In this document: positions 27,271-34,549 of the stretch, in pieces | Layout: every line of letters starts with the position of its first letter | Position numbering within the stretch: position 1 is the stretch's first letter | NCBI RefSeq assembly: GCF_007489285.1 | Contig: NZ_VLIY01000011.1 | Span: 62,001 to 126,000, forward strand | Reading direction: 5' to 3' | Source of the DNA: Skermania sp. ID1734 | GTDB taxonomy: Bacteria; Actinomycetota; Actinomycetes; Mycobacteriales; Mycobacteriaceae | Length of the DNA stretch: 64,000 bases | The notes under the pieces: generated by a model | Database searches by the model: none | What the model was told of the DNA's origin: nothing | The model's input: the letters and a program-made list of their open reading frames with translations, nothing else | Program-made: the position numbers and the translations under genes

Positions 27271-28167
27271 ATGCCACTGTCCGCTCCCTCGAGCAACGAA
27301 TCCGACGTAAACACCGGCGGTAACCTGCGACTCGATCCGCGCTTGCCGATCTTGCTGCGCCGCGACGGCCGCGTGCAGTTGGGCTGGGATCCCGAACGCT
27401 GCCGTGCACTGCGACCGCCCGCCGGCGTGGAGCCAGAAACCCTGGTCGAGGTGCTCGAACTGCTCGACGGGCAACACTCGCGACCGACCATCGTCTGGCG
27501 GGCCGTCGAGTGCGGCATCGCTCCGGCAGACATCTCAGCCATCCTTGCGGAATTGTGTGAGGCGGGGATAGTCACGCAAACGCCGTGGCTGCCGCCCGTG
27601 GTGCGATCGATCCGGGTGCACGGCCGCGGCCCGGTGACCGAGACGCTGTGGACCGCTCTTCGAGCACAGGGCGTCGACACGCGGCGGTCGACGAAACTTC
27701 CCGCGGACCTCGACATGTCGCGGTGGCGTACCGACCTGGTGGTGCTCGCCGACGACCTGGTGCCGGATCCGCGGCTCGTGACCGCCCTTGTCGCGAACGC
27801 GATTCCGCACCTGCAGGTCCGGATCAGGGACGGACGCGGAATTGTGGGGCCGTTTGTCGTGCCGGGTGAGACGAGTTGTCTGCGCTGCGCGGACTTGGCG
27901 CGATGCGGTGTCGATCGGGAGTGGCCCAATCTGTCGGCTCAACTCCTGGGTCGGGTCGGCGCCGGCCCGGCATCGGCGGTTCTGGCTACCAGCGCGGTAG
28001 CCCTTGCCCAGGTGGAGTCGGTGATCACCGCCCAACCGTGCGACGTGCCGGCCAGCGTGAACGCGACCATCGAAATCGATCTCGAGGCTCCGGCGATCCG
28101 GATTCGGCCCTGGGTGCCGCACCGATTGTGTGACTGCTGGCAACCGCTGGGCGAAGCTGTGAATTAG
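27271..28167 (+). CDS. ThiF/TOMM cyclodehydratase-like protein (leader-binding type)
   Basis: This 298-residue protein resembles E1-like cyclodehydratase partner proteins of thiazole/oxazole-modified peptides. Residues 20-100 form an N-terminal winged-helix-like peptide-binding region. A Rossmann-like half follows, with VVLADDLVPDPRL and the GPFVVPGETSCLRCADLAR motif, and a C-terminal LCDCW. The CxxC and CxC pairs would bind zinc. No YcaO partner or precursor peptide is visible in the window. The ATG at 27271 has CATACT seven bases upstream (leaderless). It precedes the ABC1 kinase, as Rv3196 precedes Rv3197. Confidence 0.75.
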   Translation: MPLSAPSSNESDVNTGGNLRLDPRLPILLRRDGRVQLGWDPERCRALRPPAGVEPETLVEVLELLDGQHSRPTIVWRAVECGIAPADISAILAELCEAGIVTQTPWLPPVVRSIRVHGRGPVTETLWTALRAQGVDTRRSTKLPADLDMSRWRTDLVVLADDLVPDPRLVTALVANAIPHLQVRIRDGRGIVGPFVVPGETSCLRCADLARCGVDREWPNLSAQLLGRVGAGPASAVLATSAVALAQVESVITAQPCDVPASVNATIEIDLEAPAIRIRPWVPHRLCDCWQPLGEAVN

Positions 28168-28225
28168 CAAGGACATTCGCGGCCTACTTGGGCGAGACTG
28201 GCGATTCGTCAGCCATGATGGTCAC

Positions 28226-29533
28226 GTGACCGACATTCCCCGCAAACGGTCCACACGTAATGCAAAGCTGGCCAGCATCCCGTTGGGAATGGCTGGCCGA
28301 GCCGCTGTGGGCCTGGGCCGCAGACTCGCCGGCGGCGACCGCACGGAGATCAACGCCGAACTGAGCCAGCGGGCCGCCGAGCAACTCTTCACCGTGCTCG
28401 GCGAGCTCAAGGGTGGCGCGATGAAGCTCGGCCAAGCGCTCAGCGTCATGGAGGCGGCTATTCCGGACGAATATGCCGAACCGTATCGGGAAGCGCTGAC
28501 GAAACTGCAGGCCGACGCACCACCCATGCCGGCGCCGACCGTGCACCGCGTTCTCGACCAGCAACTCGGCACGAAGTGGCGCGAGCGGTTTTCCTCGTTC
28601 GACGACTCTCCGACCGCATCGGCGAGCATCGGCCAGGTGCACCGCGCAGTGTGGGCCGACGGCCGAGACGTGGCGGTCAAAGTGCAGTATCCCGGTGCAG
28701 ACGAGGCGCTGCGTGCGGACCTGAAAACCCTGTCGCGCTTTGCGGCCATGTTCGCGTCGGTCATCCCCGGCGCCGACGTCAAGCCCATCCTCGCCGAGTT
28801 GGTGGCGCGCACCGAGGAAGAACTCGACTACCGGATCGAGGCCGACAACCAGCGCGCATTCGCCAAGGTCTTCGATGGTGACACCGAGATTTACGTGCCC
28901 AAGGTTGTCGCAAGCTCGCCGAAAGTGATTGTGTCGGAATGGATGACCGCCACTCCCCTGGCTACGATCATCGCCCGCGGGAGCAAACAGCAGCGCGACA
29001 CGGTGGGCGCGCAGTTGGCGCAGTTCCACTTCTCGGCCCCCGCCCGCGTCGGCCTGCTGCACTGCGACCCGCATCCCGGCAACTTCATGGTGCTCGACGA
29101 CGGTCGGCTTGGCGTCATCGACTTCGGCGCCTGCGCGCCCATGCCGAACGGGCTGCCACCGGAAATGGGACGGATGGTCAAGCTCACCGTCGAGGATCGC
29201 TTCGAGGAACTGACCGAGCTGCTGCACGAGAACAACTTCGTGCTGCCGGGCCGGACGGTGACGCATCAGGAGATCGACGACTACCTGCGCCCCTTCACCG
29301 ATCCGATCAGGAACGAGTCGTTCCACTTCACCCGGGCCTGGCTGCAGAAGACGGCGGGCAGCGCTGCAGACTTCAACGGCGCCCAGTTCCGCACCGGGCG
29401 CTCGCTGAATCTGCCGCCGGAATATCTGATGATCTTCCGGGTCCTTTTGGGTTCGGTCGGGATTTTGGCGCAGTTGGATGCGGAAGCGCCCTATATGCGC
29501 ATCGCCCGGGAGTGGTTGCCCGGATTGCGCTGA
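28226..29533 (+). CDS. ABC1/AarF-family atypical kinase
   Basis: This 435-residue protein is of the UbiB/Coq8 group. The characteristic KxGQ motif is present as GGAMKLGQALSV (near residue 75), with the A-rich loop ASIGQVHRA, the Lys in VKVQYPGADE, EELDYRIEADNQRAF and the active site HCDPHPGNFMVLDDG with VIDFGA. These kinases act on lipid or quinone pathways, and the M. tuberculosis homologue Rv3197 is reported to be linked to macrolide tolerance with WhiB7. GTG 28226 has CATGAT seven bases upstream, consistent with leaderless translation. It converges with whiB7. Confidence 0.92.
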   Translation: MTDIPRKRSTRNAKLASIPLGMAGRAAVGLGRRLAGGDRTEINAELSQRAAEQLFTVLGELKGGAMKLGQALSVMEAAIPDEYAEPYREALTKLQADAPPMPAPTVHRVLDQQLGTKWRERFSSFDDSPTASASIGQVHRAVWADGRDVAVKVQYPGADEALRADLKTLSRFAAMFASVIPGADVKPILAELVARTEEELDYRIEADNQRAFAKVFDGDTEIYVPKVVASSPKVIVSEWMTATPLATIIARGSKQQRDTVGAQLAQFHFSAPARVGLLHCDPHPGNFMVLDDGRLGVIDFGACAPMPNGLPPEMGRMVKLTVEDRFEELTELLHENNFVLPGRTVTHQEIDDYLRPFTDPIRNESFHFTRAWLQKTAGSAADFNGAQFRTGRSLNLPPEYLMIFRVLLGSVGILAQLDAEAPYMRIAREWLPGLR

Positions 29534-29543
29534 ACCCCACAGC

Positions 29544-29613
29544 AAGTCACCCGCCGTTTGTCGTCGCACTGGGGTCGATCGACCGCAGTGCGTCGACAAC
29601 TAGCGGGTGACTT
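29544..29613. repeat. 70-nt near-perfect palindrome between abc1 kinase gene and whiB7
   Basis: Two 35-nt arms are centred between 29578 and 29579 and match at 30 of 35 positions. The outer AAGTCACCCGC/GCGGGTGACTT (11 bp) and the central GGTCGATCGACC are perfect. It begins 10 bases after the kinase stop codon and ends 12 bases before the whiB7 stop. Neither strand has a T-run, so this is either a rho-type/hairpin terminator serving both genes or a mobile palindromic element. Confidence 0.75.
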
Positions 29614-29625
29614 CGCGAAGTGGCG

Positions 29626-29877
29626 TTAGGCGCAGACCTTCCGGGGGCGTCCCCGCGGACGCTTGCGGGCGATGACGACGCCCTGATCGAAGATCTCACC
29701 GCCCCAGACACCCCACGGCTCAGCGCGATCCAGCGCGGCACGCAGGCAGCGCTGCCTGATTGGGCACTGCGCGCAGAGCGCCTTGGCGTGTTCCAGGTCG
29801 GCGGGGCTGTCGGCGAACCACAGGTCCGGATCATCGGATCGGCACGGCAATGTCACGCGGATCGTCGCGGATGACAC
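29626..29877 (-). CDS. whiB7: Transcriptional regulator WhiB7
   Basis: This 83-residue WhiB protein has four iron-sulfur cysteines at residues 12, 35, 38 and 44. It also has the WhiB7-type turn EPWGVWGGE and a C-terminal AT-hook RGRPRK. WhiB7 binds the housekeeping sigma factor and activates intrinsic drug-resistance genes. GTG 29877 is preceded by AAGGAG at a good distance. The long leader (about 400 nt) carries a uORF, an intrinsic terminator and an autoregulatory promoter, all typical of whiB7. It is convergent with the abc1 kinase gene. Confidence 0.96.
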   Translation of the reverse strand: MSSATIRVTLPCRSDDPDLWFADSPADLEHAKALCAQCPIRQRCLRAALDRAEPWGVWGGEIFDQGVVIARKRPRGRPRKVCA

Positions 29878-29960
29878 GTCGTTCTCCTTAGTGTTCGGTT
29901 CTGTTGGCGATTTCTGTGGCTTTGCGCGAACCGAATTCGTGGCGACCGGTTGGTCGACGA

Positions 29961-30001
29961 GACAAAAATGGCCACGATTCGCGTTGCGCGACCCGTGGCC
30001 A
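29961..30001 (-). terminator. whiB7 leader attenuator
   Basis: On the minus strand TGGCCACG and CGTGGCCA (plus-strand 29994-30001 and 29969-29976) form a stem around a GC-rich loop, followed at once by ATTTTTGTC. This is a classic intrinsic terminator. It lies 14 bases after the uORF stop and about 85 bases before whiB7. It would stop transcription unless translation of the uORF is disturbed, as known for whiB7 attenuation. Confidence 0.85.
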
Positions 30002-30015
30002 GTTGTTCGAAACTG

Positions 30016-30216
30016 CTACCGAAGCTTGTCTCGGTACAGATTCCTGGGCACGGGTCCGGGAAGTGCATCCCGGTGGCGATGAACGGTTGCGCCGGCTGCT
30101 GTCAGCCACGTAGCTCGTCGAGCCGGTGCTTGCGCAGCGTCGAGTTCGCATGCCGCGGCGGCCGGAACTGCGGACAGACGCCCGCCCACCATCGAGACAC
30201 CCTCGTGGATCTTCAT
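30016..30216 (-). CDS. whiB7 leader uORF
   Basis: A 66-residue open frame begins MKIHEGVSMVGGRLSAVPAA and ends RNLYRDKLR in the whiB7 leader. It has a strong Shine-Dalgarno (GAGGAGG, minus strand 30233-30227) ten bases before the ATG. The stop falls 14 bases before the attenuator hairpin. The composition (Ala/Arg-rich) gives no domain. In mycobacteria, whiB7 uORFs act as sensors: ribosome stalling or fast termination changes folding of the downstream terminator. A role in regulation rather than a functional peptide is likely. Confidence 0.65.
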   Translation of the reverse strand: MKIHEGVSMVGGRLSAVPAAAACELDAAQAPARRATWLTAAGATVHRHRDALPGPVPRNLYRDKLR

Positions 30217-30281
30217 TTCTCGGCCACCTCCTCAGGCGTTCACAACCTTGAATGCCCGCGCCGACCGCGGGCCCGTCAACC

Positions 30282-30319
30282 AGGGTAGGCAACCGGACCG
30301 ATCCGGCACAACCTATTTT
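30282..30319 (-). promoter_or_regulatory. WhiB7-type autoregulatory promoter
   Basis: On the minus strand an AT-rich block (30319-30314, GAAAATA in context) lies two to three bases upstream of a -35 TTGTGC (30311-30306). It is followed after 18 bases by -10 TACCCT (30287-30282). WhiB7-dependent promoters have exactly this AT-rich element next to the -35. The AT block overlaps the stop codon of uvrD2, so the promoter reaches into the preceding gene. Confidence 0.8.
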
Positions 30320-32457
30320 CTAGCTGCGGATTTGCCGGCTCGAGAGGACACGACGCGCAAGACGTCGGGGCCGAACCGCTCGAGCTTCTTGGCGCCGATG
30401 CCCGGAATAGCGACGAGCGCACGGTCGTCGAGCGGCTGCTGTTCGGCGATGGCGGTCAAGGTGTTGTCGCTGAAGACCACGAACGCCGGCACTTCCAGCT
30501 CCCGTGACTTCTCCAGTCGCCACGCCTTCAACGCGTCGAGCAGTTCGACATCGATGTTGGACGGGCACCCTTCACAGCGGCCGAGCATCGTGGCCGTCGA
30601 TCCCTGCAGCGATTTGCCGCAGACCCGGCAGGCCGGTCGTCGCCGTTCACGCGTGCTCGGGGCAGCGGTGCGGGACGCCGGTGAGTTTTCCGGCACCAGG
30701 CCGTTGAGAAAGCGGGACCGGCGCCGAGTGCGCCGGCCGCCCTCCGTGCGGGACAAGCCCCAGGACAGCTGCAAATGCTTACGCGCACGGGTGATCCCGA
30801 CATAGAGAAGTCGTCGCTCTTCCTCGAGCCCGGCCTCGTCCGCAACGGCACCGCCGTCGCCCAGCACGTGCGCAATGGGCAGCGTGCCATCACACAGTCC
30901 GACCAGAAACACCGCGTCCCACTCGAGTCCCTTCGCGGCGTGCAGCGACGCGAGCGTCACCCCGGCGACCGTGGGTGGATGGCGGGCCTCGGCGCGCGTG
31001 GCGAATTCGCGTAGCAGCCCGTCGAGATCGAGCGAGTCCTCGGTGTCGACGAGTTCCTCGGTCAGTTGGACCAGCGCGACCAGCGAGGACCACCGTTCAC
31101 GGGCCTGCGCGCCGCTCGGCTCGGTCGCCGTGAGACCAACGGGCGCGAGCACCGCCTTCACGAGCCGGACGAGTTCAGCACCGCACCGCGATTCCTCGGG
31201 AAGGTCGTCTCGGGCCGCTGCCTGCCGCAGGGCCTGCACCGCTTGCCGAATCTCCGGTCGGACGAAGAACGCTTCCCCGCCCCGGATCTGATACGGAATA
31301 CCGAGCTCGGTCAGGGCCTGCTCGTGCACCTCGGATTGCGCGTTGATCCGGTACAGCACCGCGATCTCGGCGGCGGACACGCCGGAATCAATGAGCTTGC
31401 GGATCGCGCGCGCGACACCGGCCGCCTCGGCCGGCTCGTCGTCGTACTCGGCAAAAGCCGGTTCAGGTCCGGGCGGTTGCTGGCCGATGAGTTGCAGCCG
31501 GGTGCCGGCGATTCGACCCCGTGCCGCGCCGATAGTGCGGTTGGCGAGCGAGACGACCTCCGGGGTCGACCGATAGTCGCGCTCCAGACGCACCACCACC
31601 GCATCAGGGAATCGGCGGGAGAAGTCCAGCAGGAATTTGGGTGTCGCGCCGGTGAACGAGTAGATGGTCTGGTTGGCGTCACCGACGACGGTGAGATCGT
31701 CGCGTGCCCCCAGCCACGCGTCGAGCAGTCGTTGCTGCAGCGGAGTCACGTCCTGGTACTCGTCTACGACGAAGCAGCGATAGCGGTCCCGAAACTCCTC
31801 GGCCACCGCGACGTTGTCTTCTAGGGCGGCGGCGGTGTGCAGAAGCAGATCATCGAAGTCGAGCAGCATGATCTCGCCGCGCACCTTCAACGACTCGTAT
31901 CCGGCGTAGACGGCGGCGACCTTCTCGGCATCGGCCGGCGGTTCACGGCGGGCTTTCGCGGCGGCGCGCGGATAGTCCTCCGGCGCAATGAGACTCGCCT
32001 TGGCCCACTCGATCTCGCCGGCATAGTCGCGCACGTTCTCGGTGGAAGTGGCCAGCCCGACCCGGCCCGCCGCGTTCGCCACGACGCCGAACTTGCGGTC
32101 GAGCAGTTGCCATTCGGTGTTGCCGACCACCTGCGGCCAGAAGTAGCGCAACTGCCGCAGCGCCGCCGCGTGGAACGTGCGGGCCTGAACCTGGGCGGCC
32201 GCGCCGGCCAGGCCCATCCCGCGCAACCGATCCCGCATCTCCCCCGCCGCGCGGGCAGTGAACGTCACCGCGAGGACCTGACTCGGCGCCACATGACCGG
32301 TGGCGATCAGCCGGGCGATGCGGTGCGTGATGGTGCGGGTCTTGCCCGTACCGGCCCCGGCGAGCACGCACACCGGACCGCGCGGAGCCAGCACGGCGGC
32401 TGACTGCTCGGGGTCCAGACCGGTGACGGTGCCGTCGGTACGCATGCCAGCCATCAT
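30313..32457 (-). CDS. uvrD2: ATP-dependent DNA helicase UvrD2
   Basis: This 714-residue superfamily I helicase has Walker [11 protein letters not shown] near residue 35, [11 protein letters not shown] (motif II region), the motif III-like [12 protein letters not shown], and [13 protein letters not shown] in motif V. Downstream of the helicase core lie a tetracysteine zinc module (CRVCGK...CEGC, about residues 610-635) and a C-terminal HRDC domain (about 635-705). These two additions define UvrD2 as opposed to UvrD1. Several ATGs lie at the N-terminus; the outermost of a short cluster (32457) is used. Confidence 0.95.
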   Translation of the reverse strand: MMAGMRTDGTVTGLDPEQSAAVLAPRGPVCVLAGAGTGKTRTITHRIARLIATGHVAPSQVLAVTFTARAAGEMRDRLRGMGLAGAAAQVQARTFHAAALRQLRYFWPQVVGNTEWQLLDRKFGVVANAAGRVGLATSTENVRDYAGEIEWAKASLIAPEDYPRAAAKARREPPADAEKVAAVYAGYESLKVRGEIMLLDFDDLLLHTAAALEDNVAVAEEFRDRYRCFVVDEYQDVTPLQQRLLDAWLGARDDLTVVGDANQTIYSFTGATPKFLLDFSRRFPDAVVVRLERDYRSTPEVVSLANRTIGAARGRIAGTRLQLIGQQPPGPEPAFAEYDDEPAEAAGVARAIRKLIDSGVSAAEIAVLYRINAQSEVHEQALTELGIPYQIRGGEAFFVRPEIRQAVQALRQAAARDDLPEESRCGAELVRLVKAVLAPVGLTATEPSGAQARERWSSLVALVQLTEELVDTEDSLDLDGLLREFATRAEARHPPTVAGVTLASLHAAKGLEWDAVFLVGLCDGTLPIAHVLGDGGAVADEAGLEEERRLLYVGITRARKHLQLSWGLSRTEGGRRTRRRSRFLNGLVPENSPASRTAAPSTRERRRPACRVCGKSLQGSTATMLGRCEGCPSNIDVELLDALKAWRLEKSRELEVPAFVVFSDNTLTAIAEQQPLDDRALVAIPGIGAKKLERFGPDVLRVVSSRAGKSAARK

Positions 32458-32484
32458 TGCAGCGACCACCGACACCGATGGCAG

Positions 32485-32934
32485 TCAGTTGTCGCGCAAC
32501 CCTCGCAAGGCGTCGACGAAGGCGCCGGTACCGCCGGCCAACCGGCCGAAGAATTCCCGGTCACACGCCTCGACGACGGCGATTGCGCGATTCGCCACGG
32601 CCACCCCCTCGTCCGTCGGGACCAGCGCTTTCGCCCGCCGGTCGGTGGGATGCTCGCGCCGCTGCAGCAGGCCCTTGTGCTCGAGCGTGCGCAGTACCTG
32701 CGAAGTCATCATCGGATCGGTCGCGGCATGATCGGCCAACTCGCGCTGCGAGATCGTGCCGCCAGCGCCCACCAGCCAGGTCAGCGACGCCAACAGCACG
32801 AACTGCACGTGGGTGAGGTCCAGCGGCGCGAGCGCGGCACGCTGCGCGGCCTGCCACCGATTGGTCACCTGCCACAACAACAGGCCGGGGCTTTCGTCCG
32901 GATGCTCGAACGTCGTAGCGAGGCGTTCAGCCAC
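32485..32934 (-). CDS. MarR-family transcriptional regulator
   Basis: This 149-residue winged-helix repressor has the MarR pattern: LDLTHVQFVLLASLTWL, TISQRELADHAATDPMMTSQVLRTLEHKGLL for helix and recognition helix, the wing RREHPTDRRAKALVPT with the conserved D-R, then a dimerisation helix. It is the third gene of an SRPBCC-EVE-MarR operon; its GTG lies inside the EVE stop region (8-bp overlap). A palindrome at the operon promoter (33783-33800) is the probable autoregulatory site. The ligand is unknown. Confidence 0.9.
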   Translation of the reverse strand: MAERLATTFEHPDESPGLLLWQVTNRWQAAQRAALAPLDLTHVQFVLLASLTWLVGAGGTISQRELADHAATDPMMTSQVLRTLEHKGLLQRREHPTDRRAKALVPTDEGVAVANRAIAVVEACDREFFGRLAGGTGAFVDALRGLRDN

Positions 32935-33349
32935 CAGTTACGCCCATCGCTTCGGCGATCACCGCATAGTCGTGCGGACTGAGCTCGAGCAAACCCCTGC
33001 GCAACACAATTCCCCAGTTGGGCTGGGCGGTGAGGTCGAGCACGTCGCGAAGTTTCGCGATGGGAAGCTCCTGCGCGTCGCGGCGGTAGGTCACCGGGCG
33101 GCGCCACGGCTTGAAGCAGCCCTCGTCGGCCTCCCAGGCATCGCCCTCGTCGATGGTTCCGATGGCGGTGAAGGATTGCACGGGTTCGCCGTCGCGCATC
33201 CGTTCGCGCGGCGAGTAATAGACGAGCTTGTCACCCGGGCGCATTCGGGCAACCGCCGCTCGCTTGCCGTGGTTGGCCTGTGCGAAGCCGGCTTCGACAC
33301 CCCGGCGGACGTGTTCGCGAGAGACGACGCCGAGCCAGTATCTGGTCAT
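32927..33349 (-). CDS. EVE-domain protein
   Basis: This 140-residue EVE-domain protein has the motif series MTRYWLGVVSREHV, MRPGDKLVYYSPRE, PVQSFTAIGTIDEGDAW and the final WGIVLRRGLLELS. EVE domains have a PUA-like fold that binds modified nucleobases in nucleic acids, and in bacteria they are often linked to stress or defence functions. Its ATG overlaps the SRPBCC stop (ATGA), and its stop overlaps the start of the MarR gene, so it is locked into this operon. Confidence 0.88.
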   Translation of the reverse strand: MTRYWLGVVSREHVRRGVEAGFAQANHGKRAAVARMRPGDKLVYYSPRERMRDGEPVQSFTAIGTIDEGDAWEADEGCFKPWRRPVTYRRDAQELPIAKLRDVLDLTAQPNWGIVLRRGLLELSPHDYAVIAEAMGVTGG

Positions 33350-33777
33350 CGTCGCACCTCGACTCGCTCGGCTGCGGCGGCCAGGTTCTGCAAATCCGCT
33401 CCCAGGGTCGCGGCGATGCCGGCGCCCATCAACCGCTTCCACAACCAACCGAGGGGACCGGTGATGCGGACCTTGACTGTGATCTCGACTCCTTCCGGGA
33501 CGGAGGTCACCCGGTGGTCGAAAGTGAGGTCGGCAAGGATCAGTCGGGACACGTCGACAAACCGTTCGCCCGGGACCAGCTGCGCAACCGTGAACTTCAC
33601 CGCCGGCGCACCTTTGGGCTTGAGCCGTCCCGTTGCACCGCTCTCGAACGGGCCGTCGAGACGCACCCATTCGGTGTCGGAGTTCCATTCCGGCCACGTG
33701 GCCATGTCGGCCCATTTTTCGAAGAACGCCGCCGCTGGAGCGGTGGAGGTGATTTGTGCTGAAGCAATGGTCGTCAT
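33346..33777 (-). CDS. SRPBCC (polyketide cyclase/START-like) protein
   Basis: This 143-residue SRPBCC protein has the opening ASAQITSTAPAAAFFEKWADMATWPEWNSD, the W-containing lid and the long C-terminal helix after VRITGPLGWLWKRLMG. It binds a hydrophobic ligand by family. ATG 33777 is chosen because CATACT (33789-33784) lies seven bases upstream, a leaderless promoter covered by the MarR-type palindrome. It is the first gene of the SRPBCC-EVE-MarR operon. Confidence 0.87.
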   Translation of the reverse strand: MTTIASAQITSTAPAAAFFEKWADMATWPEWNSDTEWVRLDGPFESGATGRLKPKGAPAVKFTVAQLVPGERFVDVSRLILADLTFDHRVTSVPEGVEITVKVRITGPLGWLWKRLMGAGIAATLGADLQNLAAAAERVEVRR

Positions 33778-33782
33778 GCATT

Positions 33783-33800
33783 TAGTATGCGCGCTTACTA
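33783..33800. promoter_or_regulatory. MarR-type operator overlapping the -10
   Basis: TAGTATGCGCGCTTACTA is an 18-bp palindrome with one mismatched pair. It covers the predicted -10 (CATACT on the minus strand, 33789-33784) of the SRPBCC-EVE-MarR operon. Length, symmetry and TAGTA/TACTA ends are typical of MarR operators, and the third gene of the operon encodes a MarR protein. Confidence 0.7.
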
Positions 33801-33853
33801 TATGCCCGTCAACAGTGGGAACAATTTTTGCCGGACGTGCTGTTATATCTGCC

Positions 33854-34105
33854 GTGACTGCTACCGAACCCGCATTGACGATGTACTCGACCACCTGGTG
33901 CGGCTACTGCCGCCGCCTCAAGACACAGCTCGATGAGGCCGGGATCAGCTACGTCGTCGTGGACATCGAGAAGGATCCGGCGGCGGCCGAATTCGTCGGC
34001 AAAGTCAACGGCGGCAACCATGTGGTTCCCACGGTCAAGTTCGCCGACGGAACCACGGCCACGAACCCCTCGCTGAGCACGGTCAAGCGAGCGCTCGGGC
34101 TGTAG
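33854..34105 (+). CDS. mrx1: Mycoredoxin (glutaredoxin-like)
   Basis: This 83-residue thioredoxin-fold protein has the active site TWCGYCRR near residue 15 and the cis-Pro segment HVVPTVKFADG. The spacing and the CGYC dithiol match mycoredoxin-1, which reduces mycothiol mixed disulfides. It corresponds to the Rv3198A position between uvrD2 and nudC. The start is GTG 33854 (VTATEPALTMYST); the much longer open frame upstream is spurious. It is divergent from the SRPBCC-EVE-MarR operon. Confidence 0.9.
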   Translation: MTATEPALTMYSTTWCGYCRRLKTQLDEAGISYVVVDIEKDPAAAEFVGKVNGGNHVVPTVKFADGTTATNPSLSTVKRALGL

Positions 34106-34121
34106 TTCTACCGCGAGAGCT

Positions 34122-34541
34122 CTACTGCGGGCCGAACTCGAGTTGGCCGAGATTGAGCTGCCAGGAGACGCCGAACCGGTCGTTGATCCAGCCGAACTTC
34201 TCGCTGAACCCGTACGAGCCCAGCGGCATCAGGGCCTCTCCACGTTCCGACAGCGCGGCATAGAGGCGGTCGATCTCGGCCTCATCAGCGCAATCGACAT
34301 ACAGCGACATCGACGGCGTGAAGCTGAATGCATGATGGACCGCGCTGTCGATGCACATGTATTGCTGGCCCGCGAGCTTGAACCTCGAGTGCTTGATCGT
34401 TCCTTCCGTACCGGCCTCGCCGGGACCATAGCGCGCCACCGCGAGCACCTCGCCGTCATCGAACAGCGACGTGTAGAAGTTCATCGCGGGCTCGGCGTTG
34501 CCCTCGAACATCAGGAACGTGGTGATCTTCTGGTCGGTCAT
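34122..34541 (-). CDS. PhnB/VOC-family protein
   Basis: This 139-residue glyoxalase/VOC-superfamily protein is of the PhnB-like type, with FLMFEGNAEPAMNFYTSLF, HAFSFTPSMSLYVDC and the closing WINDRFGVSWQLNL. Such proteins pair beta-alpha-beta-beta-beta modules around a metal or ligand site; histidines are present at the right places, but the substrate is unknown. ATG 34541 has AGGAG five bases upstream. It is three codons downstream of an in-frame GTG, which is less well placed. Confidence 0.88.
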   Translation of the reverse strand: MTDQKITTFLMFEGNAEPAMNFYTSLFDDGEVLAVARYGPGEAGTEGTIKHSRFKLAGQQYMCIDSAVHHAFSFTPSMSLYVDCADEAEIDRLYAALSERGEALMPLGSYGFSEKFGWINDRFGVSWQLNLGQLEFGPQ

Positions 34542-34549
34542 GGTCACTC

